The notes under the pieces are model-generated. The model was not told the DNA's origin. It was given only the letters and a program-made list of their open reading frames with translations, and searched no databases. Positions 32,210-41,437 of a DNA stretch of 64,000 nt are shown one piece after another. The position numbers were made by a program, and so were the translations under genes. Each line of letters begins with the position of its first letter. Position 1 is the stretch's first letter. This DNA is from Jatrophihabitans sp964252635 (GTDB lineage: Bacteria > Actinomycetota > Actinomycetes > Mycobacteriales > Jatrophihabitantaceae): positions 1 through 64,000 of the forward strand of contig NZ_CAXUNP010000012.1 of NCBI RefSeq assembly GCF_964252635.1, written 5' to 3'.

Positions 32210-35200
32210 CCGACGCGGTCGAGATCCCATCGCGGGTCGCCGCACGCCTCACCCGGCTGTCGTTCGCCGACGCCGCGACCGCAGCCGGTCTCCTCGTCGG
32301 CGAACCGCTGGCGTGGTGGGACGCCGAGGGCAACGCCCCCGTCGGCGACGAGGCCGCGATCGTGCTGGCCGCGCTCGGCCGCACCGCCGACCCCGACGGT
32401 GCCCTCGCCGCCCTGTCCGCGATCGCCGCGACCGACGAGGGCCGCGGTCTGCGCCAGGCGATGGAGGTGCTGCCCGAGCTACGCGGTCGCCTCCTCGCCC
32501 TGCTCGGCGTGTCCGTCGAGCTCGCGGAACACCTGCGCACCCACCCGGCCGACTGGCAGGTGCTGCTCGACGACTTCGACCTCGCCGGCGTCGGCCGCCG
32601 CATCGCCGAGGCCGTGGGCGCCGACGTCGACGACCCGGTCACCGGCACCTCGGGCACCCCGGCCACGGTTGACGGGCCCGACGCCGTCCGCGCCCTGCGC
32701 GACGCCTACCGGCGCGAGCTCGTCGCGATCGCCGGGCGCGACCTCGCCGGCGACCTCGACCTGCGCGTCGTCACCGAACTGCTCGCCGACCTCGCCGGGC
32801 ACACCCTGCAGGCCGGTCTCGCGGTCGCCCTCGCCGACCAGCCTGACGGCAGCGCCCCCTGCCGGCTCGCCGTCATCGCCATGGGCAAGACCGGTTCGCG
32901 CGAACTGAACTACGTGTCCGACGTCGACGTCGTGTTCGTCGCCGAACCCACGGCCGACAACCCGGACGCCACCGACGGCGCGCTCACGACCGCCACGCGG
33001 CTGGCGTCGGCGATGATGCGGGTGTGCCGGGACGCGGCCTGGGAGGTCGACGCCAACCTGCGGCCGGAGGGCAAGGACGGCGTCCTCGTGCGCACCCTGG
33101 CCAGCCACGAGGCGTACTACCAGCGCTGGGCCAGCACGTGGGAGTTCCAGGCCCTGCTCAAGGCGCGGCCGGTCGCGGGCGACCCCGGCCTCGGCGCCGA
33201 CTACGAGCAGCTCGTCGCCCCGATGGTCTGGACCGCCGCCGAGCGGCCGAACTTCGTGGCCGACGTGCGGGCCATGCGCCGTCGCGTCGTCGAACTGATC
33301 CCAAAACAGATCGCCGACCGTGACATCAAGCTCAGCCGGGGCGGGCTGCGCGACGTCGAGTTCGCGGTGCAGCTGCTGCAGCTCGTTCACGGTCGTGGTG
33401 ATCAGATGCTGCGCGTCGCCGAGACGCTGCCCGCGCTCGACGCGCTGCGCAACGGCGGCTACGTCGGTCGCGACGACGCGGTGAGCCTCATCGACGCCTA
33501 CCGCTTCCTGCGTGCCACCGAGCACCGCATCCAGCTGCGCAAGCTGCGTCGCACGCACATCCTCCCCGACGACCCGGAGACGCTGGAATGGGTGGGCCGT
33601 GCGATGGGCTACCGGCCCGACCACCGCGGCCCGTCGCGGGCTGTGTTCCAGGCCGAGTGGGACCTGCACGTACGCGAGGTCCGTCGTTTGCACGAGAAGC
33701 TGTTCTACCGCCCGCTGCTCGAGGCCGTGGCCCGCGTCCCGTCCGCCGAGCTGCGCCTGACCCCGGTCGAGGCGGGCCGCCGGTTGCAGGCCCTCGGCTT
33801 CAACGACCCCGACGGCGCGCTGCGACACATCGAGTCGCTGACGCAGGGCCTCAGCCGACGAGCCGCCCTGCAACGCACGTTGCTGCCGGTGCTGCTGTCC
33901 GAGCTCGCGGACGTCCCCGATTCCGACGGTGGGCTACTGGCCTACCGTCGCCTGTCCGACGAGCTCGGCACCACGCCGTGGTACCTGCGGTTCCTGCGCG
34001 ACGGCGACACCGTGGTGTCGCGGCTGGCCTACGTGCTCGGCACCAGCCGTTACGCCGGTCGGATGCTCGGCCGGGCCCCGGACGCCTTGCGCATGCTCGG
34101 TTCACCGGAGCAGCTGCGCCCGCGTGAGCCCGGCGACCTGCTCGCGGCGATGCACGAGACCGCGCACCGGCAGGACACTCCGGGCACCGCGGTCACCGCC
34201 ATCCGCGCCGTCCGTAGGCAGGAGCTCCTGCGCACCGCCTTCGCCGACCTGCTCGACGTGTCCGACGTCGACCAGGTGTGCGCAGCGCTGAGCGGCACCA
34301 CCGACGCCACGCTCGAGGCCGCCCTGCAGGTCGCGACGCGCGCGGTGCTCGACCGGCGTTCGCTGGACGAGTCGCCCGTCCGCTTCGCCGTCATCGCCAT
34401 GGGACGGTTGGGCGGTGCCGAGGTCGGCTACGGCTCGGACGCCGATGTGATGTTCGTCCACGACAGCGTCGCTGCCGATGCCACGTCGGCGGACGGCGAA
34501 CTGGGGAGCAACGTGGCGCGCGACATCGCGGGGGAGCTGCGCTCGCTGCTCGCGGCACCGTCGTCGAACGACCCGCCGCTCGTCGTCGACGCGAACCTGC
34601 GACCGGAGGGGCGCAACGGCCCGTTGGTCCGCACCCTCGCCGCCTACGAGCGGTACTACGCACGCTGGTCCTCGCCGTGGGAGGCGCAGGCCCTGCTGCG
34701 CGCGCGACCGGTGGCGGGCGACGCCGAGCTCGGCCGCCGCTTCGTCGAGATGGTCGATCCGGTGCGCTACCCGGCGGGTGGGGTGTCGCCTGCCGACGTC
34801 CTGGAGATCCGCCGGCTGAAGGGTCGCATCGACAGCGAGCGGCTCCCGCGCGGGGCCGACCCGACGACGCACACCAAGCTCGGGCGCGGCGGCCTCACCG
34901 ACATCGAGTGGACGATCCAGCTGCTGCAGCTCGGTCACGGCCACGAGGTCCCCGAGCTGCGCACGACCCACACGCTCGGCGCGCTCGCCGCGGCCGCGCA
35001 CGCCGACCTCATCGACGGAGACCAGGCCGAGGTGCTAGAGACCGCGTGGCGCTTCGCGACCCGCGTGCGCAACGCCCTGATGCTCGTGCGCGACAAGCCC
35101 GGCGATCAGCTGCCCGAGATGGGCGCCGAGCTGGCGGCCGTCGCGCGGGTGCTGGGCTACTCGCCCGGTACCGACCCCGGACAGCTGGTCGACGACTACC

Positions 35201-35256
35201 GCCGCGCCGGTCGCCGTGCCCGCAAGGTCGTCGAGGACGTGTTCTACGGCCCGTGA
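32206..35256 (+). CDS. glnE: Bifunctional glutamine synthetase adenylyltransferase/deadenylylase
   Basis: GlnE adds AMP to glutamine synthetase to switch it off and removes it again. The 1016-residue protein has two nucleotidyltransferase domains. The N-terminal one carries MGKTGSRELNYVSDVDVVFV (near residue 225) and the C-terminal one MGRLGGAEVGYGSDADVMFV (near residue 731). Each is followed by a DANLRPEG block and a helical domain. The length fits actinobacterial GlnE. The GTG start overlaps the amidotransferase stop by 4 bases. glnA2 is about 19 kb upstream, and its usual target, GlnA1, is not in the window. Confidence 0.95.
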   Translation: MTDAVEIPSRVAARLTRLSFADAATAAGLLVGEPLAWWDAEGNAPVGDEAAIVLAALGRTADPDGALAALSAIAATDEGRGLRQAMEVLPELRGRLLALLGVSVELAEHLRTHPADWQVLLDDFDLAGVGRRIAEAVGADVDDPVTGTSGTPATVDGPDAVRALRDAYRRELVAIAGRDLAGDLDLRVVTELLADLAGHTLQAGLAVALADQPDGSAPCRLAVIAMGKTGSRELNYVSDVDVVFVAEPTADNPDATDGALTTATRLASAMMRVCRDAAWEVDANLRPEGKDGVLVRTLASHEAYYQRWASTWEFQALLKARPVAGDPGLGADYEQLVAPMVWTAAERPNFVADVRAMRRRVVELIPKQIADRDIKLSRGGLRDVEFAVQLLQLVHGRGDQMLRVAETLPALDALRNGGYVGRDDAVSLIDAYRFLRATEHRIQLRKLRRTHILPDDPETLEWVGRAMGYRPDHRGPSRAVFQAEWDLHVREVRRLHEKLFYRPLLEAVARVPSAELRLTPVEAGRRLQALGFNDPDGALRHIESLTQGLSRRAALQRTLLPVLLSELADVPDSDGGLLAYRRLSDELGTTPWYLRFLRDGDTVVSRLAYVLGTSRYAGRMLGRAPDALRMLGSPEQLRPREPGDLLAAMHETAHRQDTPGTAVTAIRAVRRQELLRTAFADLLDVSDVDQVCAALSGTTDATLEAALQVATRAVLDRRSLDESPVRFAVIAMGRLGGAEVGYGSDADVMFVHDSVAADATSADGELGSNVARDIAGELRSLLAAPSSNDPPLVVDANLRPEGRNGPLVRTLAAYERYYARWSSPWEAQALLRARPVAGDAELGRRFVEMVDPVRYPAGGVSPADVLEIRRLKGRIDSERLPRGADPTTHTKLGRGGLTDIEWTIQLLQLGHGHEVPELRTTHTLGALAAAAHADLIDGDQAEVLETAWRFATRVRNALMLVRDKPGDQLPEMGAELAAVARVLGYSPGTDPGQLVDDYRRAGRRARKVVEDVFYGP

Positions 35257-35269
35257 GGCCCTCTCGCCG

Positions 35270-35323
35270 TTGATCAAATAGCGTTCAGCAGGGCTGCACA
35301 CCTGCACAACGCGAGTTGATCAC
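35270..35323. terminator. Large imperfect hairpin after glnE
   Basis: The arms 35270-35285 (TTGATCAAATAGCGTT) and 35308-35323 (AACGCGAGTTGATCAC) match at 13 of 16 positions, and GCAGG/CCTGC forms an inner stem in the loop. It sits between converging genes and is a likely bidirectional terminator. It shares TGATC arms with the element at 44649-44699. Confidence 0.5.
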
Positions 35324-35342
35324 TGAGTTCCTCGAGACGCGG

Positions 35343-36086
35343 TCAGCGGAACAGGCTGCCAGCCCCGCCGCCGAACCCGCCCAGCCCGCCGAGCCCCTCG
35401 CGTGGCTGCTCGTTCGGCACCATCTCGGCGACCCAGCTGGCGAACGCGTCGGGGTTGCGCGACTGCAGCAGCACCAGGCCCGGGCCCCAGAAGTCGAACA
35501 CCCAGCCCTCGCCGGACTTCATCGACTGGATGGTGCGGCCCTGCACGGCCCGTCGCATCTGGAAGCGGACCGAGAGCGAGTAGGCGACGACGTGGCCGGT
35601 GTCGATGGTGACCTGCTCGCCGTCGGCCAGGTCCATCATGTCGACGGCGCCGTAGATGCTGACGATGGCCTGTCCCTGGCCCGCGGCGCGGTAGCCGAAC
35701 CCGCCCTCGCCGCCGAACAGATTGGCCATGCCGCCCCACTGGGTGTCGACCTGCACGCCCGCGGAGTTGGCGATCCAGCTGCCGCGGCGCAGGAAGAACG
35801 GCGTCTCGGGTTCGACGTCGATCGAGACGGTGTCGCCCGGCAGGACGCCGGCGACGTCGACCCACCCGCCCTGCGGGGGAGCGGTGTAGGTGGTGACGAA
35901 GAACGATCCGCCGCCGAGCACGCTGCGTTTCAGCCCGGCCATGACGCCGCCCTGCGCCTTGGACTCGAGTTGCACGCCGGCGCTGTGGGCGATCATGGCG
36001 CCGCCCTCGACGCGCACCGTCTCGTTGCCGTCCAGCACGCACCGGGCCACCGTGAAGGCCGGGGCGTGGCGGGTGTCCACTCTCAT
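35343..36086 (-). CDS. AIM24-family protein
   Basis: A 247-residue beta-rich protein of the AIM24/DUF124 family. It has HSAGVQLESKAQGGVMAGLK, RSVLGGGSFFVTTYTAP, PGDTVSIDVEPETPFFLRRG and a glycine-rich C-terminal tail (GGLGGFGGGAG). Function is poorly defined in bacteria. It has been linked to mitochondrial organisation in yeast and to stress or membrane processes elsewhere. It overlaps the end of a MerR gene by 4 bases (36083-36086), so both are likely co-transcribed. Confidence 0.85.
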   Translation of the reverse strand: MRVDTRHAPAFTVARCVLDGNETVRVEGGAMIAHSAGVQLESKAQGGVMAGLKRSVLGGGSFFVTTYTAPPQGGWVDVAGVLPGDTVSIDVEPETPFFLRRGSWIANSAGVQVDTQWGGMANLFGGEGGFGYRAAGQGQAIVSIYGAVDMMDLADGEQVTIDTGHVVAYSLSVRFQMRRAVQGRTIQSMKSGEGWVFDFWGPGLVLLQSRNPDAFASWVAEMVPNEQPREGLGGLGGFGGGAGSLFR

Positions 36087-36877
36087 GACGCGGATCCTGC
36101 CACCCGTCCCAGGTCCTGGCGCAACTGCGACATGAACCGTTGCTGCGCCGGGTTGAGCTGCCCACTGAGCAACTTGTCCATAAGCTCGAGGTCGACGGCG
36201 GCCGGGCGGTTGGGCCGCCGGCGGCGGGGCAGCACCTGCGCGACGTCGCGAGCCAGCGCGGTGACGTCGTCGGACGGGGTGTCGTCGTCCAGGGCCCGGA
36301 AGCGCTGCAGCAGCACCATGAGGCGGGCGTTCGACGACGGGTCGCTGAGCAGCCGGTTCGCCCGGGTCAGCACTCCCGACATGCCCTTGGGGTGCAGCGC
36401 GTCCAGCAACGTCGCGGCCGACTCCTCGCCCTCGTCCAGTTCGTCGGACGGGCCGAGCAGTCCCGCGCCGCGCAATGCGTCGGTGAGGGCCCGGACCGGC
36501 TGGTCGAACGTCTCGGAGTCCGCGAGCTCGCGCAGCCGGTCGCGCGTGGTCTGCAGCTGCGCGATCTCGCGGTCGAGCTCGTCGGCGAGCGCCCGCAGGT
36601 CGTTCGGCAGCGCCCGCAGGTCGTCGGACATGGACGGCACGGCACCGACGCGGGCGGCGATCTGCGGGATGGGCATGCCCAGCGCGCGCAGGCGGACGAT
36701 CCGGACGAGCGCCACGACCTCGCGGGCGCCGTACCGCCGGTACCCGGCACTGTCGCGGGCGGGCTCGGGGATGAGCCCGATGGCGTGGTAGTGCCGGACG
36801 GTGCGGGTGGTCACCCCCGCGAGCCGGGCCACCTCGCCGACCGAGAGGTGCGCGCCCGGGTCCGCAGTGGTGGTCAT
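36083..36877 (-). CDS. MerR-family transcriptional regulator
   Basis: A 264-residue protein. The DNA-binding domain is LSVGEVARLAGVTTRTVRHYHAIGLIPEP followed by GYRRYGAREVVALVRIVRLR (about residues 11-65), then a coiled coil (ELDREIAQLQTTRDRLRELAD) and a long C-terminal effector region. No cysteine-rich metal loop is present, so an organic ligand or antibiotic is more likely than a metal. The start is uncertain: ATG 36877 or GTG 36886. A palindrome lies at both candidates. Confidence 0.88.
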   Translation of the reverse strand: MTTTADPGAHLSVGEVARLAGVTTRTVRHYHAIGLIPEPARDSAGYRRYGAREVVALVRIVRLRALGMPIPQIAARVGAVPSMSDDLRALPNDLRALADELDREIAQLQTTRDRLRELADSETFDQPVRALTDALRGAGLLGPSDELDEGEESAATLLDALHPKGMSGVLTRANRLLSDPSSNARLMVLLQRFRALDDDTPSDDVTALARDVAQVLPRRRRPNRPAAVDLELMDKLLSGQLNPAQQRFMSQLRQDLGRVAGSAS

Positions 36878-36881
36878 GACC

Positions 36882-36896
36882 TTCACGCTACGTCAA
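36882..36896. promoter_or_regulatory. TTCACG-CTA-CGTCAA MerR-type element
   Basis: An inverted repeat with one mismatch, immediately upstream of the MerR start and before the divergent SnoaL-like gene. Read on the minus strand it contains TTGACG, a -35-like box. It probably serves as operator and promoter of the MerR gene. Confidence 0.4.
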
Positions 36897-36928
36897 CGAC
36901 CACGCTGTCCGGCTGGCATGCTGACCCC

Positions 36929-37390
36929 ATGCCCGAGGACCGTCCACCACTTCCCCCGTTCACCCGCGACACCGCCGCGCAGAAGGTGCAGGCGGCCGAG
37001 GACGCCTGGAACACGCGCGACCCGCAGCGGGTGTCCCTGGCCTACACCGAGGACTCGGTCTGGCGGAACCGCGACACCTTCGTCACCGGTCGGGCCGCGA
37101 TCGTCGACCTGCTCACCGAGAAGTGGGAGCGCGAGCTGGACTACGCGCTGCGCAAGAACCTGTGGTCGTTCGCCGACGACCGGATCGCGGTGCGTTTCTC
37201 CTACGAGAGCCGCGACATCGACGGGCAGTGGTGGCGCAGGTACGGCAACGAGCTGTGGCAGTTCGACGCGCACGGCTACATGGCGCGTCGGGAGGCCAGC
37301 ATCAACGACGTCCGCATCGCCGAGGGCGAGCGCCGGATCTTCGGGCCGCGCCCGGAGAGCGAACGCGGGGTGGAGTTCCCGTTGCAGTGA
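36929..37390 (+). CDS. SnoaL-like (DUF1348) small protein
   Basis: A 153-residue NTF2-like protein with DTAAQKVQAAEDAWNTRDPQ, VSLAYTEDSVWRNRDTFVTG, WSFADDRIAVRFSYE and YGNELWQFDAHGYMARREASI, the pattern of the DUF1348/nuclear-transport-factor-2-like family. It is single-domain and cytoplasmic, of unknown substrate. It is divergent from the MerR gene with only 51 bases between, so it may be its target. Confidence 0.82.
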   Translation: MPEDRPPLPPFTRDTAAQKVQAAEDAWNTRDPQRVSLAYTEDSVWRNRDTFVTGRAAIVDLLTEKWERELDYALRKNLWSFADDRIAVRFSYESRDIDGQWWRRYGNELWQFDAHGYMARREASINDVRIAEGERRIFGPRPESERGVEFPLQ

Positions 37391-37414
37391 CGCGGCGCCG
37401 CAGCACCCTGCGGG

Positions 37415-38662
37415 TCAGACGCCGAGTTCGCGATTGAGGCGGCGGACCTCGGCGTGCACCAGCGGGAGCAGCGGTGAGCTGCCGGGCAGCAGGCCCGCCT
37501 GGCGCTGCCACATCTCGACGTCGGCAGCGCCCCAGCGCGAGCGCGTCCAGGCCACCATGAGGTCGAGCTGGTCGCTCGCGAACACCGCGCCGCGCAGGTC
37601 ACGTTCGAGCCGCTCGCGCCGGGCGACCACGCCGGGTGCGTCGGAGTGCGGCAGCAGCGGGCCCTGGTAGGCGCGGATGGCCTCGCCGACCCGGCCGGCC
37701 TCGATCAGGCCGCTGACCGTCAGCCAGTCGCAGTCGGGCGCGACCTGCAGCCGGTACGGGCGCGACGGCAGCACGTCGTCGCCGAGCAGCCCGCGCAGCC
37801 GCGTCATCTCGGCGCGGACGGTGGAGGTGTTGACGTCGTCGGCGTAGAGCTCGATAGCGAGTTGGTCACCGGACATGCCCTGCGGGTGGTCAGCGAGCAG
37901 CACCATCAGCTCGCTGTGCCGCGGGCTCAGCCGCAGGGTCTGGTTCCCGAGCTCCACCTGGCAGTCGGGCCGGCCGAGTGCCTGGACGCGGCACAGACGC
38001 TCGGCCGGCGGCGACCACAGCCGGGTGCGACCGGACACCGCGAGGATGCGGCCCAGCTCGGCTTCGGCCATCCGGGCCGCGGCCCGCACCATGGCCATGG
38101 TCTGAGGTCCGGCAATCGCGTCGGTGCCGGTGACGTCCACGACGCCCAGGACGGACTGCGTCACCGGGTCGTGGATGGGTGCGGCCGCGCAGCTCCAGGG
38201 CTGCACGGCGCGGCGGAAGTGCTCGGCCGAGCTGATCTGGACCGGTGCGTCCAGGCGCAGGGCCGTGCCGGGCGCGTTGGTGCCGGCCTGGGTCTCGTCC
38301 CACGCGGTGCCCTCGGCGAAGTTGATGCCCTCGGCCTGGCGCAGCACGCCCGGACGGCCGCACACCCAGAGCAGGCGCCCCTCCGAATCGCCCACCGCCA
38401 TCAGGCTGTCGCACTCCTCGGCGGCCCGCCCGAGCACGTCGTAGAGCAGCGGGAAGACCTGCGAGAGCGGGTGCGCCGAGCGGTAGTCCGACAGCTCGGC
38501 GCGGTCCAGGGCCAGCGGGGCCTCGCGGCGGTCGACGTCGACGCCGGCGGCGAGCGAGCGCACCCAGGAATCGGCGACCAGCCCGCGCACTCCGGTCGGC
38601 AGCGTCCCCGATTCCAGGAACCGCTCGTGCTCGACGTGCGCGCTGCCTGCCGCCACGCTCAC
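37415..38662 (-). CDS. GAF-domain regulator with C-terminal winged helix
   Basis: The 415-residue protein has a central GAF-type sensor region (SLMAVGDSEGRLLWVCGRPG, INFAEGTAWDETQAGTNAPG, PIHDPVTQSVLGVVDVTG), which is the AcoR sensor pattern without the AAA+ domain. The C-terminal half has a winged helix of the OmpR/SARP type (LRLSPRHSELMVLLADHPQG, TSTVRAEMTRLRGLLGDD). It is divergent from the Mno alcohol dehydrogenase gene, so it probably senses the alcohol or aldehyde and controls that operon. The protein starts MSVAAGSAHVEHERFLE. Confidence 0.8.
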   Translation of the reverse strand: MSVAAGSAHVEHERFLESGTLPTGVRGLVADSWVRSLAAGVDVDRREAPLALDRAELSDYRSAHPLSQVFPLLYDVLGRAAEECDSLMAVGDSEGRLLWVCGRPGVLRQAEGINFAEGTAWDETQAGTNAPGTALRLDAPVQISSAEHFRRAVQPWSCAAAPIHDPVTQSVLGVVDVTGTDAIAGPQTMAMVRAAARMAEAELGRILAVSGRTRLWSPPAERLCRVQALGRPDCQVELGNQTLRLSPRHSELMVLLADHPQGMSGDQLAIELYADDVNTSTVRAEMTRLRGLLGDDVLPSRPYRLQVAPDCDWLTVSGLIEAGRVGEAIRAYQGPLLPHSDAPGVVARRERLERDLRGAVFASDQLDLMVAWTRSRWGAADVEMWQRQAGLLPGSSPLLPLVHAEVRRLNRELGV

Positions 38663-38680
38663 GCGGCGCTCACTGTGTCT

Positions 38681-38696
38681 GCAGTCACAACACTGC
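38681..38696. promoter_or_regulatory. GCAGT-N6-ACTGC palindrome between regulator and mno
   Basis: A perfect 5-base inverted repeat 19 bases upstream of the GAF regulator start, in the 244-base divergent region. It is a candidate site for the regulator. The arms are short, so chance occurrence is possible. Confidence 0.3.
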
Positions 38697-38906
38697 GGAG
38701 GCTACCCGAACCGCGACCCGCACATGCGAACAGCGAGGCGGGAACTGCCCGAACGGCCAGGGTGTGCTCGGCGAGTCGGGGAGTGCGCGCCCGGCGTCCG
38801 GCCGGTTTACCCGCGGATCTCTCGTCGCCGCCGAACGTCCGCCCTAGCGTCACCCCCGTCAAGCGCCGCGTGCCGGCGCCGCCGCTCACACCCCAGCGAG
38901 GTCGCC

Positions 38907-40199
38907 ATGCAGGTCGATGAACTGCTCAAACCGTTCCCGATCAAGGAGTTCCACCCGTTCCCACGGGCCCTGCTGGGCCCCGGCTCGCACGAGCTCATCG
39001 GGCCCGAGGCGCTGAAGCTGGGGTTCAAGAAGACCCTGGTCATGACCTCCGGCCTGCGCGGCACCGACGTCGTGCACAAGATCGTCGAGTCGATGAAGTA
39101 CCACGGCCTCGAGGTGGTCGTGTACGACAAGGTCGAGTCGAACCCCAAGGACTACAACGTCATGGACTCCGTGGCGATGTACCAGGAGAACAACTGCGAC
39201 TCCTTCGTCTCCATCGGCGGCGGATCGTCGCACGACGCCTGCAAGGGCGCCCGCGTCTCGGTGGCCCACGACGGCCGCAACGTCAACGAGTTCGAGGGCT
39301 TCAACATGTCCGAGAACCCGAAGAACCCGCCGCACATCGCGGTCTCGACCACGGCCGGAACGGGCTCGGAGACGAGCTGGGCCTACGTCATCACCGACAC
39401 CACGACCGACCCCGACAAGCCGCACAAGTACGTCGCGTTCGACGACGCGTCGGTCACCACCCTGGCCATCGACGACCCGGTGCTCTACTTCGACTGCCCG
39501 ATCGACTACACCGCGCAGTGCGGTTTCGACGTGCTCGCCCACGCCAGCGAGCCCTACGTGTCCCGGCTGAACTTCGAGCCGTCGCTCGGCAACGCGATCC
39601 GCGCCATCAAGCTCACGGCCGAGAACCTGCGCGAGGCGGTGTGGAACGGTCAGGACCTCAAGGGCCGCGAGGGCATGATGTACGCCCAGTACATCGCCGC
39701 GCAGGCGTTCAACTCCGGCGGTCTGGGGATCATCCACTCGATCTCGCACGCGGTCAGCGCCTTCTACGACACCCACCACGGCCTGAACAACGCCATCGCG
39801 CTGCCCCGCGTGTGGGCGTTCAACATGCCGGCCGTCTACGGTCGCTTCGCCGACATCGCCGAGGCGATGGGCATCGACACCCACGGCATGACCAAGCCGC
39901 AGGCCGCCGACGCCGCCCTCGCCGCGTCGATCCGGCTGCTGCGCGACGTGGGCATCCCGGAGAAGTTCACCGACGTCACGGAGGACTCGTACTCGAAGAA
40001 CCGGTTGGGCCAGGGCCCGACCAAGTACTACGAGAGCCAGAACGTCATCACCGGTGACGACGCGGACGTCGACCGCATCACCAACCACGTCCTCGGCGAC
40101 GCCTGCACCCCGGGCAACGCCAAGGAGTGCACCTTCGAGACGGTGCGCCCGGTCGTCGACCACTGCATGAACGGCGACCTGGACGACCTTCTTTCATGA
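38907..40199 (+). CDS. mno: Mno/Mdo-type iron-family alcohol dehydrogenase
   Basis: The 430-residue protein is close in type to methanol:NDMA oxidoreductase, which keeps a tightly bound nicotinamide cofactor and needs an external electron acceptor, in actinobacteria probably mycofactocin. The nucleotide-binding block is FVSIGGGSSHDACKG (about residues 100-114). Metal ligands sit in GFDVLAHASEP, IIHSISHAVSAFYDTHHG and around it. The TTAGTGSETSWAYVITD segment follows the group III ADH pattern. The GAF regulator is divergent. The stop overlaps the MoxR start as ATGA, so translation is coupled. Confidence 0.88.
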   Translation: MQVDELLKPFPIKEFHPFPRALLGPGSHELIGPEALKLGFKKTLVMTSGLRGTDVVHKIVESMKYHGLEVVVYDKVESNPKDYNVMDSVAMYQENNCDSFVSIGGGSSHDACKGARVSVAHDGRNVNEFEGFNMSENPKNPPHIAVSTTAGTGSETSWAYVITDTTTDPDKPHKYVAFDDASVTTLAIDDPVLYFDCPIDYTAQCGFDVLAHASEPYVSRLNFEPSLGNAIRAIKLTAENLREAVWNGQDLKGREGMMYAQYIAAQAFNSGGLGIIHSISHAVSAFYDTHHGLNNAIALPRVWAFNMPAVYGRFADIAEAMGIDTHGMTKPQAADAALAASIRLLRDVGIPEKFTDVTEDSYSKNRLGQGPTKYYESQNVITGDDADVDRITNHVLGDACTPGNAKECTFETVRPVVDHCMNGDLDDLLS

Positions 40200-41434
40200 G
40201 CGAAACTGCAGGCGCGGCAACGGACGGCGCCACCTTCACCTCGGTCGAGGACGTGATCGACCGCTTCGCCGAGCACGGCTACCTCGCCGACCAGCGTCTC
40301 GCCACCACGGTCTTCCTGCAGTCCCGGTTGGACAAGCCGGTGCTGCTGGAGGGGCCCGCCGGCGTGGGCAAGACCGAGCTCGCGAAGTCGTTGGCCGAGG
40401 TGACGGGCCGTCCGTTGCTGCGTCTGCAGTGCTATGAGGGGCAGGACGAGAGCACTGCGCTCTACGAGTGGGACTACGGCAAGCAGCTGCTCTACACGCA
40501 GCTGCTGCGGGAGAAGATCGGCCAGATCGTCGGCGACGCCACCAGCATCGCGGAGTCCGTCGACCGCATCTCGGCCGAGGACAGCGTGTTCTTCTCCGAG
40601 CGCTTCCTCGCTCCGCGACCGCTGCTGGACGCGGTGCGCTCGGACGTCCCCGTCGTCCTGCTGATCGACGAGGTCGACCGGGCGGACGAGGCGCTCGAGG
40701 CCGTCCTGCTCGAGCTGCTGGCCGAGTACCAGGTGTCGGTTCCCGAACTCGGCACCTACGTCGCGAAGCACAAGCCGTACGTGGTGCTGACCTCGAACAA
40801 CACCCGCGACCTGTCGGCCGCCCTCAAACGGCGCTGCCTGCACCTGTCGCTGGACTACCCGGACGCGGACCGCGAGCTCGACATCATCCGATCGAAGGAC
40901 ACCGGCCTGCCCGACGCGCTGGCCCGCACCCTCGTCGAGGTCGTCCGCGGCCTGCGCGAGCTGGACCTGCGCAAGGCGCCGAGCATCTCCGAGACCATCG
41001 ACTGGGCACGCACGCTGGCGGTGCTCGGCGCCGCCGAGCTGACTGCCGACCTGCTGGCGCAGACGGCGAACGTCGTGGTCAAGTACGACCGCGACCTGCG
41101 GCGCACGTTGGAGGTGCTGCCGAAGCTGGTCGATCCGAACGCGACCGTGCCGAGCTCGCGCGATCACGGCCATTCGCACGGGCACAGCCACGGGGGGACG
41201 TCGCACAGCCACGACGGCGGCGACCACGACCACGAGCACGACACGGGTGGCGACGAGCCGGCTCCGGCGGACCCGGCGGGTCGCGAGGTGCGCGCGGCCA
41301 AGGACACGCCCGGACGGCACAACGCACCCAACTTCGGGGTCGCGCCCAAGGGCACCCCCGCCGTCGGCCGGGGTCAGGGTGAGCGCTCCTTCCGCTCCGC
41401 CGGTTCCCGCGGCAGTCGACGGCGACCGGTGTAG
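40196..41434 (+). CDS. MoxR-family AAA+ ATPase with histidine-rich tail
   Basis: The 412-residue protein has a AAA+ core: Walker A LLEGPAGVGKTELAKSLAEV (about residues 50-69), Walker B VVLLIDEVDRADEAL (about residues 151-165), sensor 1 LTSNNTRDLSAALKRR and a C-terminal lid. Residues about 322-348 form a tract with ten histidines (DHGHSHGHSHGG, SHSHDGGDHDHEHD), a likely metal-binding segment. MoxR ATPases act with VWA proteins to activate metalloenzymes. Here the VWA gene follows by 3 bases and the dehydrogenase overlaps upstream. The ATG overlaps the mno stop. Confidence 0.88.
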   Translation: MSETAGAATDGATFTSVEDVIDRFAEHGYLADQRLATTVFLQSRLDKPVLLEGPAGVGKTELAKSLAEVTGRPLLRLQCYEGQDESTALYEWDYGKQLLYTQLLREKIGQIVGDATSIAESVDRISAEDSVFFSERFLAPRPLLDAVRSDVPVVLLIDEVDRADEALEAVLLELLAEYQVSVPELGTYVAKHKPYVVLTSNNTRDLSAALKRRCLHLSLDYPDADRELDIIRSKDTGLPDALARTLVEVVRGLRELDLRKAPSISETIDWARTLAVLGAAELTADLLAQTANVVVKYDRDLRRTLEVLPKLVDPNATVPSSRDHGHSHGHSHGGTSHSHDGGDHDHEHDTGGDEPAPADPAGREVRAAKDTPGRHNAPNFGVAPKGTPAVGRGQGERSFRSAGSRGSRRRPV

Positions 41435-41437
41435 GCC

